A stretch of 31,214 nt of DNA from CAYZSU01 sp964480565 (GTDB taxonomy: Bacteria; UBA10199; 2-02-FULL-44-16; JAAZCA01), in contig CAYZSU010000024.1 in assembly GCA_964480565.1 (NCBI GenBank), forward strand, positions 1 through 31,214. Direction: 5' to 3'. The position numbers and the translations under genes are program-made. Shown here in pieces: positions 17,225-24,883 of the stretch. The notes under the pieces are model-generated. The model saw only the letters and a program-made list of their open reading frames with translations, made no database searches and had not been told where the DNA came from. Numbering within the stretch: the stretch's first letter is position 1; the number at the start of each line of letters is the position of its first letter.

Positions 17225-17869
17225 ATGACAATTAACTCAGTAGATACATTATTATTTGAACGCGAAATGCACTCCAATGGAGTGCATTTTTTTGCTGGAG
17301 TAGATGAAGTGGGGCGTGGATGTTTAGCGGGACCAGTATTTGCCGCTGCAGTCATATTGCCCAAGGATTGTTTTTTTCCAGGTCTGACAGATTCAAAAAA
17401 GTTGACTGCAAAAAAACGAGAGTATTATTTTCACTTTATTCAAGAACATGCGATTAGTATTGGTGTAGGCAGTGTTCCTTCATTTCAAATTGATCAAATT
17501 AATATTTTGCAAGCAACAAAACGTGCAATGCTAAAGGCTATATCCAATTTGTCAATAAAACCGGAATACTTGCTTATTGATGGCAAAGATCCAATTGCCA
17601 GTGATATTCCTCAAAAAAATATTATTAAAGGTGATTTAAAATCACATACAATTGCAGCAGCTTCTGTGATTGCAAAAGTATTGCGCGATCAGTTTATGGT
17701 TGAGCAAAATAAACGTTACCCCTGTTTTAATTTTGATATGCATAAGGGGTATGGGACAGTGGTTCATTTTGATGCATTAAAAAAATATGGTATGACAAAT
17801 ATTCATCGACGGTCATTTTTGACTAAATATCCAAATTTGAAGCAATTTGAATTAAACTACCAAGTGTGA
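17225..17869 (+). CDS. rnhB: Ribonuclease HII
   Basis: A 214-residue RNase HII that nicks RNA in RNA-DNA hybrids, including single ribonucleotides left in DNA. The signature AGVDEVGRGCLAGPVFAAAV (from residue 24) carries the first Asp and Glu. Further acidic residues appear in LTDSKKLT, YLLIDGK and NFDMHKGYGT; TIAAASVIAKVLRD is also typical. The start three bases after rplS keeps the helix LLFEREMHSNGVHFF that other members have before the signature. Codons 14-23 contain a perfect intrinsic terminator (17265-17293), so expression is probably lower than that of rplS. Confidence 0.95.
   Translation: MTINSVDTLLFEREMHSNGVHFFAGVDEVGRGCLAGPVFAAAVILPKDCFFPGLTDSKKLTAKKREYYFHFIQEHAISIGVGSVPSFQIDQINILQATKRAMLKAISNLSIKPEYLLIDGKDPIASDIPQKNIIKGDLKSHTIAAASVIAKVLRDQFMVEQNKRYPCFNFDMHKGYGTVVHFDALKKYGMTNIHRRSFLTKYPNLKQFELNYQV
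17265..17293 (+). terminator. Intrinsic terminator embedded in the 5' coding region of rnhB
   Basis: AAATGCACTCC (17265-17275), loop AAT and GGAGTGCATTT (17279-17289) form a perfect 11-bp stem. The T run covers 17287-17293, seven Ts. It lies 40 bases inside rnhB and 44 bases after the rplS stop. Confidence 0.8.
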
Positions 17870-17967
17870 TAATTAAATTACCTGTAAAATGAGTGATTTA
17901 TTGGATTTGCTGGTGGCGCCAAAGATAGGTGCTTTGATGGCAATTCCCTTCATAAAAAGGAGATATG

Positions 17968-18813
17968 ATGACTGTACATACATTTAAGTCCGCTGAAATT
18001 GTTTCTGATGAACAGGGCCGGCAATATCATATTGGCCTAACAAAAGATGATGTGGCTTCCAATATCTTACTGTGTGGGGATCCAAAACGCGCACATCGTG
18101 TGGCATCCTATTTTGATCATGCAAGTGTACCGATTTGTTCGCGAGAGTACGTCACCATTACAGGCGAATATCAGGGAATGCCAATGACAGTAATGGCCAC
18201 AGGCATGGGACCGGATAATACGGAAATTGCATTTATTGAACTTTCACAGCTGATTGAGTCACCGACTATGATTCGTATTGGTTCTTCTGGGGCACTGCAA
18301 TCCCATATTGGGCTGGGGGATTTAGTTATTTCCTCTGGTGCGGTTCGGTTGGAAAATACATCCACCCAATTTGTGGTTGAAGGATATCCGGCCATTGCTC
18401 ATCATGAAGTTATTTTGGCGCTTTTGGAATCAGCGAATTCATTGTCTATGCCGTATCACGTGGGTGTGACTGCGACAGCTTCAGGTTTTTATGGGGCTCA
18501 AGCACGCCATGTGCCTGGTTTTCCACCGCGAACGCCTGATTTACCAGAAAAATTAGATCATATGAATGTATGCAATTTAGAGATGGAATCGTCTTGCTTA
18601 TTTACATTGGCAACCTTGCGGGGAGTGCGTGCAGGGGCAGTATGTGCGATATATGCCAATCGTCATAAAAATCAATTTATTGATACTGAATTAAAAGATA
18701 TTGCGGAAAAGCGTTGTATTGAAACAGGATTACACGCATTTTCTACTCTATCTGCCATGGATAAACAAAAAAAGAATCATGCGCATTGGCTACCGCATAT
18801 GGGCATTGTCTGA
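17968..18813 (+). CDS. udp: Uridine phosphorylase-like nucleoside phosphorylase
   Basis: A 281-residue member of the PNP/UDP phosphorylase family 1, which splits nucleosides with phosphate to give the base and ribose-1-phosphate. The phosphate-binding start LLCGDPKRA, VMATGMGPDNTEIAF, RIGSSGALQSHIGLGDLVIS and the ribose-binding NLEMESSCLFTLATL are all present. The overall pattern is closest to uridine phosphorylases, although substrate choice cannot be proved from motifs. I start at 17968, five bases after AGGAG; the ATG at 17965 is only two bases away. Repeat copy 4 follows 26 bases after its stop. No nucleoside transporter of the usual kind is adjacent. Confidence 0.85.
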   Translation: MTVHTFKSAEIVSDEQGRQYHIGLTKDDVASNILLCGDPKRAHRVASYFDHASVPICSREYVTITGEYQGMPMTVMATGMGPDNTEIAFIELSQLIESPTMIRIGSSGALQSHIGLGDLVISSGAVRLENTSTQFVVEGYPAIAHHEVILALLESANSLSMPYHVGVTATASGFYGAQARHVPGFPPRTPDLPEKLDHMNVCNLEMESSCLFTLATLRGVRAGAVCAIYANRHKNQFIDTELKDIAEKRCIETGLHAFSTLSAMDKQKKNHAHWLPHMGIV

Positions 18814-18838
18814 TTTGTTGGATTGTTATTTGCCTAAA

Positions 18839-19064
18839 GGGATTGTTCAAAAATGCCCAGATTGTCTAACCTCTATTGAACTACTAAAGGTTTTAGGCAT
18901 AAATGCGACTAACACTTAGCAGCCGTATAAATATACGGCTGTTAAGTGATGTCTTGTTTGCTCAGTTTTCCGCAAATCCATAACTGGAGCGTATATGCTA
19001 GTACGTGAGGACCCACGAGTGTTAGCTAAGAAACACCGAAGATGGGTGTTTTGAGGGCAACCCC
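18839..19064 (+). repeat. MITE-like repeat family, copy 4
   Basis: A subtype-B copy. The left end GGGATTGTTCAAAAATGCCC and the right end (complement of GGGGTTGCCC then TCAAAACACCC) form imperfect inverted repeats. It carries the hairpin CTTAGCAGCCGTATA / TATACGGCTGTTAAG (18915-18946), also in copy 3. Its last 79 bases (18986-19064) match the inverse of copy 5 with about five differences. No clear target duplication is seen. It fills most of the 313-base gap between the phosphorylase and the membrane protein. Confidence 0.8.
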
Positions 19065-19126
19065 ATATTATATCTTTACATTCCAGAGCGTTTTGTTTAG
19101 GTAGCACCAAACAAACAGGAGGCTCT

Positions 19127-20188
19127 ATGGATAGTAATCAGCAAGTGATTAAGAAAACTGCATTCTTTGGTATTGCATTACTTTGTTTTGGCTACTTTGC
19201 GAGTTATGTGCCATTTTCGATGATGACAAAAATGGTGACCAAGGGGCTTTTTGAAGGTATGCCCAGGCGATTTACTGGATTTGAAATTCAGCCAATGTCT
19301 ATCATTGCAGGTCTTGTAGCGATGTATATCTTTATTACAGTAAATGGATGGTGGAAACATGCCACGCATAGTCGATTGTTCGGTATTTCTTTTCCTAGAC
19401 CTCGTCTGATTACTTTTCTTTCAGGTTTATGTACTGCCGGACAAATTATTACGACAATTTTGGCTTATACCTTTGATGGCATTAGCATTGTCTTTGCGAT
19501 GTTGCTGATGCGAGGTGGTGTATTGGCCATGGCACCGATCATAGATTTGCTGGCAACACGTAGAAAACGTGCGATTTACTGGCCGTCGTGGATTGCTGCA
19601 GGGCTTAGCTTAGGCGCCTTATTTGTTGCGTTTATGGGCAAGGCCGGCACTGCAATGACACTTGTTGCTGCGGTGGATATTGGTATTTATCTGCTCGGGT
19701 ATTTTATAAAATTATTTCTAATGAGTAATTATGCGAAAAGCGAGGACTTGTCAGAGCGCGTTGGTTATTTTGCTGAAGAGCAAATTGTAGCTATGCCATC
19801 ACTTTTATTAGTATTGTTTATCGTTGGTTTATTTGGTTCTACAATGACTGCTGATACAATTCCTGCACAGGTGTGGTGGGGATTTACTGAGCTGCCAAAA
19901 ACAGGTTTTTTATGGCATGTAATGATAATGGGTATTTTTTCTACTTGTACGGGATTATTTGGTACTATGATTTATTTGGATAAGCGCGAGAATACATTTA
20001 CTGTGCCAGCTAATCGATCGTCCAGTATTATTGCAGGTGTGATTGCAACAACTACACTGGCCGTTGTTTACGGACAACGCTTTCCATCCATGCATCAAAT
20101 GATCGGTGTGGCATTGATTTTAGGTGCCATATTCTTTTTAAGCTATCGATCCATTGTGGAAAAACGTCAGAAAAAATTGAATCAATAA
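19127..20188 (+). CDS. Multi-pass membrane protein, DMT/EamA-like
   Basis: A 353-residue protein with about ten hydrophobic segments, the first at residues 12-35. The organisation, and charged turns such as LLATRRKRAIYW near the middle, recall drug/metabolite transporters with two EamA-like halves. I see no family signature that fixes the substrate, and the name is a fold-level guess. AGGAGG lies before the ATG. It is a single-gene unit: repeat copy 4 ends 62 bases upstream, a strong terminator follows, and repeat copy 5 starts 66 bases after the stop. The two copies are in inverted orientation. A link to the uridine phosphorylase upstream, as a nucleoside transporter, is possible but unsupported by sequence. 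Confidence 0.7.
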   Translation: MDSNQQVIKKTAFFGIALLCFGYFASYVPFSMMTKMVTKGLFEGMPRRFTGFEIQPMSIIAGLVAMYIFITVNGWWKHATHSRLFGISFPRPRLITFLSGLCTAGQIITTILAYTFDGISIVFAMLLMRGGVLAMAPIIDLLATRRKRAIYWPSWIAAGLSLGALFVAFMGKAGTAMTLVAAVDIGIYLLGYFIKLFLMSNYAKSEDLSERVGYFAEEQIVAMPSLLLVLFIVGLFGSTMTADTIPAQVWWGFTELPKTGFLWHVMIMGIFSTCTGLFGTMIYLDKRENTFTVPANRSSSIIAGVIATTTLAVVYGQRFPSMHQMIGVALILGAIFFLSYRSIVEKRQKKLNQ

Positions 20189-20206
20189 TTATCTGATTTA
20201 TGATTG

Positions 20207-20235
20207 AAAAGGCTGGCATTTGCCAGCCTTTTTTT
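20207..20235 (+). terminator. Intrinsic terminator of the DMT-like gene
   Basis: AAAAGGCTGGCA pairs with TGCCAGCCTTTT (20221-20232) across a two-base apex, followed by more Ts to 20235. It begins 19 bases after the stop codon and before repeat copy 5. Confidence 0.88.
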
Positions 20236-20254
20236 ATGGGCGTTTTTCCATAAG

Positions 20255-20410
20255 GGGGTTGCCCTCAAAACGTCCATCTTCGGTGTTTCTTAGCTAACAC
20301 TCGTGGGTCCTCACGTGCTCGCATGTACGCTCCGGCCCGCGAGTTTGCGGGAGGCCTTGAATCTGGACATTTTTGAACACCCCCACAAATTGCTATTTTT
20401 CACCAGTCCC
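20255..20410 (-). repeat. MITE-like repeat family, copy 5, with target duplication
   Basis: A 156-bp copy flanked by ATAAG (20250-20254 and 20411-20415), a 5-bp target duplication. On the minus strand it runs from GGGACTGGTGAAAAATAGC to the complement of GGGGTTGCCCTCAAAACG. It lacks the CTTAGCAGCC hairpin of copies 3 and 4, and instead has a short GC-rich palindrome CCCGCAAACTCGCGGG. Its inner 79 bases are about 94% like copy 4, in inverse orientation. It sits between two convergent genes. Confidence 0.88.
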
Positions 20411-20437
20411 ATAAGCTCTTTAAGGACAGTTCGATTC

Positions 20438-21097
20438 CTAAATTGTACTTTTTGAAATATAGTGATTCAGTAATTTATAATATAAATTATCATGGTATAC
20501 ATGCGAGGCAGAGTTATCTGTAGCCAGTGTATTATAGGGATCATGAATATGCTGAAATTGGTGCAGTGCATGTAATATTTGTGGATCCTTGATTGATTGC
20601 TTATCAAGGACGATAGGTATATTTAATATAAGGGGTTTATGTTTTTTACTGATAAATGATGGACGCTTGAGGACTATTTTTTTTGAATAGCGCTTGCTTA
20701 ATGTTTGCCAAATATCATGCTTGTTTTGATTTGAAATTAGATAAAAATACGATGTGTGTATTTTGGGGATTATTGTATGTATTGTGGTGTATAGAATGCC
20801 ATGACCAATGAGCTGTTTGTTGGACTTGATAATACAATCAATCATAGTTCGTGGGCATGTTTTCTGATGAAGTGTTGGAAGAGATAAGTGATTGATGAGC
20901 GAGGGTGCGATAATAAATGCTGCATAGTCTACAAGAGTAAATGCATGGCATAATGATGATGATAATTGTGAGTGATATATAATGTAATCCCAATGAGTCA
21001 GAGATGTATTGGGAATGTGCTTAGAAATATTCGACACATACGGATCTTTATTTTGTGTAATAATACCACATAGCTGGGGGTAATGATCCAAGCTCAT
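20438..21097 (-). CDS. Uncharacterised 219-residue protein coupled to ribF
   Basis: I do not recognise this protein. Its ATG overlaps the TGA of ribF (ATGA), so translation is probably coupled and the frame is very likely real. It is rich in His, Ile, Leu, Ser and Tyr, has no signal peptide, no clear membrane segment and no recognisable catalytic motif. A stretch YAAFIIAPSLINHLSLPTLH (about residues 58-77) is the most hydrophobic. The C-terminal third, HALHQFQHIHDPYN, is His-rich. It may be a small cytoplasmic enzyme or a fast-evolving lineage-specific protein. The S41 protease and ribF precede it in the same minus-strand unit. Confidence 0.7.
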   Translation of the reverse strand: MSLDHYPQLCGIITQNKDPYVSNISKHIPNTSLTHWDYIIYHSQLSSSLCHAFTLVDYAAFIIAPSLINHLSLPTLHQKTCPRTMIDCIIKSNKQLIGHGILYTTIHTIIPKIHTSYFYLISNQNKHDIWQTLSKRYSKKIVLKRPSFISKKHKPLILNIPIVLDKQSIKDPQILHALHQFQHIHDPYNTLATDNSASHVYHDNLYYKLLNHYISKSTI

Positions 21098-22035
21098 AAA
21101 ACACCTCTATTATTGCGGTGAAAGTCTTTGGCGCTATTGATATCAATATGAATTTGTTTTTTTAATTCACCTGGTGATGAAAAGTGTTTTTGATAGCGAA
21201 TAAAATCGTGAAAATAGATTTCCACTTGTTTTTCATATAGATCAATATCTGCATCGAGCAGGTGAGTTTCAATACTAAAATCAATATTAGGGTATGTTGG
21301 ATTAATACCAATGCTTGTAATGGATGGAATAGTTATGCCATTCATAGATAAACTGGTAATATATACGCCATTTTTTGGAATTAAACGATTATAAGGGTGT
21401 AAATTAGCGGTTGGAGTATCAAGTGTTTGACCAATACCTCTACCCGGGATAATATGTCCGGTAATGCTATATGGACGACCCAGAAGTTGATTGGCTTCAA
21501 TGATGTTGCTGTTTTGTATATATTGCCGAATAATCGATGAACTGATTAATTGATCATTATTGAACTGTGCTGACACAACAATTAAGTCAATGTTATGTTT
21601 TTTGCAAAGCATTGAAAGTCGTGTTGTATTGCCTTTTCTTAAGTATCCAAATGTAAAGTCATACCCAACAACAATACCTGACACCTTTAATCGCTTTAGA
21701 ATCACTTGATTGAAGAATATGTCTGCACGATATTTCGAAAATAATTGAGTGAATGGCTCAATAACAATCCCATGAATATTCATTGTCTGAAGTATTTGTA
21801 TTTTTTGAGCCAATGTTTGAATCATAGGCGGTGGAGGGAAATGCTTTTCTGAAAATAAGTGGGCAGGGTGTGGATCAAAGCTATACATGCAAATGGGATG
21901 ATCTGAATTAAAATGGTTGAGTGCGGTATTAATTAATTTGCGATGTCCCAAATGAACACCATCAAAGTTTCCAATGAGTAAGATCGGTGATTCTAAGGCC
22001 TTGCTTGCGTCGATGGAACTATGAAATAAATGCAT
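21094..22035 (-). CDS. ribF: Bifunctional riboflavin kinase / FAD synthetase
   Basis: A 313-residue RibF making FMN and then FAD. The N-terminal FAD synthetase domain opens with LLIGNFDGVHLGHRKLI, the nucleotidyltransferase motif, and carries GIVVGYDFTFGYLRKGN. The C-terminal riboflavin kinase domain has GRPYSITGHIIPGRGIGQ and LDTPTANLHPYNRLIPKNGV, with the PTAN motif that binds metal and flavin. I chose the ATG at 22035, which leaves about 20 residues before GNFDG as in relatives; a TTG at 22062 would overlap the protease gene. No FMN riboswitch is seen. It lies 10 bases after the S41 protease and overlaps the next gene by four. Confidence 0.94.
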   Translation of the reverse strand: MHLFHSSIDASKALESPILLIGNFDGVHLGHRKLINTALNHFNSDHPICMYSFDPHPAHLFSEKHFPPPPMIQTLAQKIQILQTMNIHGIVIEPFTQLFSKYRADIFFNQVILKRLKVSGIVVGYDFTFGYLRKGNTTRLSMLCKKHNIDLIVVSAQFNNDQLISSSIIRQYIQNSNIIEANQLLGRPYSITGHIIPGRGIGQTLDTPTANLHPYNRLIPKNGVYITSLSMNGITIPSITSIGINPTYPNIDFSIETHLLDADIDLYEKQVEIYFHDFIRYQKHFSSPGELKKQIHIDINSAKDFHRNNRGVL

Positions 22036-22045
22036 ATTGAGCAAT

Positions 22046-24709
22046 CTAATTTCTTTTTTCAATTACCAATGATTTTTGAGAGATAATTTGATGAATATCC
22101 CTTGCACCAATTGTGATACGATTGATACCTGTTTTTAACTCAATAGGAATTGATATTGGAAGTATTTTATTATGATCCGATGCCATATGATAATAAATTT
22201 TATTTTTATTCAAAAAAATAAAATAATCTTTAACTGCATCAGTATCTGAAATTTGTGCATTTAATGTATAGGTGTGTTGCGTTGTTTCAGTCAGTGGATT
22301 GGATATTGTGATTTTAGGTGCAATTAAATTCGTATTGTTTGGTGGTAATATGGTGCCGATATCTTTTTTAATTGTGAGGCGTTTTCGGAAATAAACATGT
22401 TCTTTAATATCTGTAATAAATAAATCCAAATGGCATGCATTGCTGGGTGCATTATCCATTAAATAAAATGTTAATTTTGCATGATGAGTGTTTCCAGCTG
22501 CCAATTCTCCAATTTTTTCACGGCCCTTTTTAAGGTATATTTTATCATTACATTCATCGATGATTAATATTGAAGTGTCTTTGCTACTGCTATAATTTCC
22601 ATGATTTGTAATATCAATCTCAGCTTGCAGGGACTGTTTGGGTCGTATTGTTTTTCCTGGAATGATTGATTTAATATTATATGATATGCCAAATCGTGGT
22701 TTTTCTTTGTAGGCTATTGGAATGCGAAGCATTGTGTCTTTGGGTGCATGATGATTGGACTCATTAAACTCCACAGTCATCAATATATTTTGGGTGTTCA
22801 AACTAAGTGGCAATGATATAATATTATCCCATGACTGTGATTGGCCAGGAAGCAATGTTCCAAATGGGAATTCACGGTTTTGAATAAATGAAAAATCCTC
22901 GGATTGGCCAATGCCTATTAATTGTGAAAAAGCTCCCTTTCCAATGTTTTTTGCTTGAAGTCGAATGGTAAGATCTTTCCCTGGCATTGCTTTTGTTACG
23001 ATTTTATCATCTTGAATTAATTGCATGCTCAGTTTGAGCTTTGGTTTTTTTGATGTGCGAGTAGGGTGCCAATCAATGTCAAACTTATGTAATTTGGCAT
23101 TGATTTGTTTGTTTTGCTCAATCTGTTCTTTTTTCGCTAATGTACGTATTGTTGTGATTAGTTTTTCTGACGATGCGCTATGATTTAAAATCCGTAATGC
23201 AAACTCAGCTGCAAAATCACCGCTTAGATCCACCTCTTTAGCATATTCTTTTTTTGATCGTTGATCTAAGTCGTCTGTATCTTCTTTGTTTTTAAAAAAG
23301 TGAACAGTTTGTACGGGCTCTGTTGTATTTGATCGAATGCTTGCCTTATCTAGATGTTCATCAAGGTCTTGCTCTGAAAATGTTTTATCTGCAATTAAGT
23401 TGATATATTTTTTTTCCACAGAGACAGGCTGTAGTTTAATGTCTGGTTGTACACCAACGAGCTGAATGGGGATATAGCCTGCAGGTTTATAGCGAGCAAT
23501 GGTTATTTTAAATGCAGTGTCATTGCCTAATTCAAATATTGTTTGTACTGATCCTTTGCCAAAAGAAGTGGCCCCCATGACAATTGCACGATTGTTGGCT
23601 TGCAGTGCTGCAGAAACAATTTCTGAGGCAGATGCAGATCCTTCATTAATCAATACGATCATCGGGTATGGCGGCTCTGTATTATGATAATGGGCCATAT
23701 TTAAATCTAAGATATGATCGTTACGGCCGACAGTGGATACAATCGTACCATCACTTAAAAATAAATCAGCCAATTCAATTGCTGAATCCAATAAGCCGCC
23801 AGGGTTATTTCGCAAGTCAAGAATAAGCCCACTAAGTGCGTGTTCATTTTTTTTGAATTCAGCAAGTGCTTTTTTAACATCGCTAACTGTATTGGCTTGA
23901 AAGTTTTTTACACGAATATAGCCGATATCCTGTTGGTTTTCAGTAAATCGTTTGGATTGAACGCTATCAATATTGATTAAGGCACGCGTCAATGCAATGG
24001 TTTGATTGGCGGCGCCATCTCGTTCTATAACGATGCTAATCGTTGTACCCACTTTACCACGAATTTTATTAACTGCATCTGTGAGCGACATATTGATTGT
24101 GGATTCATCCTTGATTTGCACAATACGATCGCCTGCTCGTATACCTGCTTGGGATGCAGGGGTGCCATCAATCGGGGAAACAACGGTTAGCATGCCATCG
24201 CGCATGGAAATGACAATTCCCAGTCCGCCAAATTCACCGTCCGTGCCTACTTTAAATTCCTTGTATATTTTTTTTCTTAAAAAACTAGTGTGTGGATCGA
24301 GCACGTCGAGCATACCATTAATCCATAGAGCGGTCATATTGTCATAGCTGATTGTACCATTGTAATGAATTTGAATGAAGTCCATTATTTGGTTTAAGAG
24401 GGGTTCCAGGTCAGTGAGTGTCTGTATCGAAGTTGTTGAGAACATGCGCTTGGCCAGTCCAACGGTGACTGTAATTTGTTTGTTGTCTGACTGGATCATG
24501 ATTTCAGGGACGTCTGATTGCAGTTTATATAAGCCTTTAATTAACATTTTTTTTGAATCAATGCGCGCAGGTTCTAAGTAATGGCGGTTTAATGCAATAA
24601 ATGCGCGTTTAAATATTTGTTTGTTAAACCCATTACTTTCAGAAGCGGATGCTATGCTGAAGAATAAGACAACACTAAAACAATAAAGAATTTGCAAAAA
24701 ATAGCGCAT
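22046..24709 (-). CDS. Long S41 carboxyl-terminal processing protease, deltaproteobacterial type
   Basis: An 887-residue exported serine protease, about twice the length of typical CtpA or Prc-like enzymes. A signal peptide (about 1-22, MRYFLQILYCFSVVLFFSIA) is followed by an N-terminal helical region, a PDZ domain (about 150-240; SPIDGTPASQAGIRAGDRIV) and the S41 catalytic core. The likely nucleophile is the Ser in NEGSASASEIVSAAL near residue 355, and the general base the Lys in GATSFGKGSVQTIF near 383. The C-terminal half (about 530-880) lacks protease motifs and looks like CARDB-type beta-sandwich domains. The layout matches the long deltaproteobacterial Prc family (MXAN_5808 type). It probably works in the periplasm. 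It leads a unit with ribF. Confidence 0.9.
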   Translation of the reverse strand: MRYFLQILYCFSVVLFFSIASASESNGFNKQIFKRAFIALNRHYLEPARIDSKKMLIKGLYKLQSDVPEIMIQSDNKQITVTVGLAKRMFSTTSIQTLTDLEPLLNQIMDFIQIHYNGTISYDNMTALWINGMLDVLDPHTSFLRKKIYKEFKVGTDGEFGGLGIVISMRDGMLTVVSPIDGTPASQAGIRAGDRIVQIKDESTINMSLTDAVNKIRGKVGTTISIVIERDGAANQTIALTRALINIDSVQSKRFTENQQDIGYIRVKNFQANTVSDVKKALAEFKKNEHALSGLILDLRNNPGGLLDSAIELADLFLSDGTIVSTVGRNDHILDLNMAHYHNTEPPYPMIVLINEGSASASEIVSAALQANNRAIVMGATSFGKGSVQTIFELGNDTAFKITIARYKPAGYIPIQLVGVQPDIKLQPVSVEKKYINLIADKTFSEQDLDEHLDKASIRSNTTEPVQTVHFFKNKEDTDDLDQRSKKEYAKEVDLSGDFAAEFALRILNHSASSEKLITTIRTLAKKEQIEQNKQINAKLHKFDIDWHPTRTSKKPKLKLSMQLIQDDKIVTKAMPGKDLTIRLQAKNIGKGAFSQLIGIGQSEDFSFIQNREFPFGTLLPGQSQSWDNIISLPLSLNTQNILMTVEFNESNHHAPKDTMLRIPIAYKEKPRFGISYNIKSIIPGKTIRPKQSLQAEIDITNHGNYSSSKDTSILIIDECNDKIYLKKGREKIGELAAGNTHHAKLTFYLMDNAPSNACHLDLFITDIKEHVYFRKRLTIKKDIGTILPPNNTNLIAPKITISNPLTETTQHTYTLNAQISDTDAVKDYFIFLNKNKIYYHMASDHNKILPISIPIELKTGINRITIGARDIHQIISQKSLVIEKRN

Positions 24710-24883
24710 GAAAAAGAACTCCTTAATATATAATTTTTAATTATTGCGAGTTAAAATAAATCAGATGATGCGCTTTGATAATATATTAGTCAAGAAGAAG
24801 TCGATCATTGATTATGGGGTAGGAGTGGGGCCAGGAATACTTAACATTAGGGCGTTTCAACGGGCAGTCCCAAAATAGATACG

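Noticed and set aside
22036..22062. FMN riboswitch controlling ribF
   Set aside because: The upstream region is coding sequence of the S41 protease with no room for the riboswitch fold.
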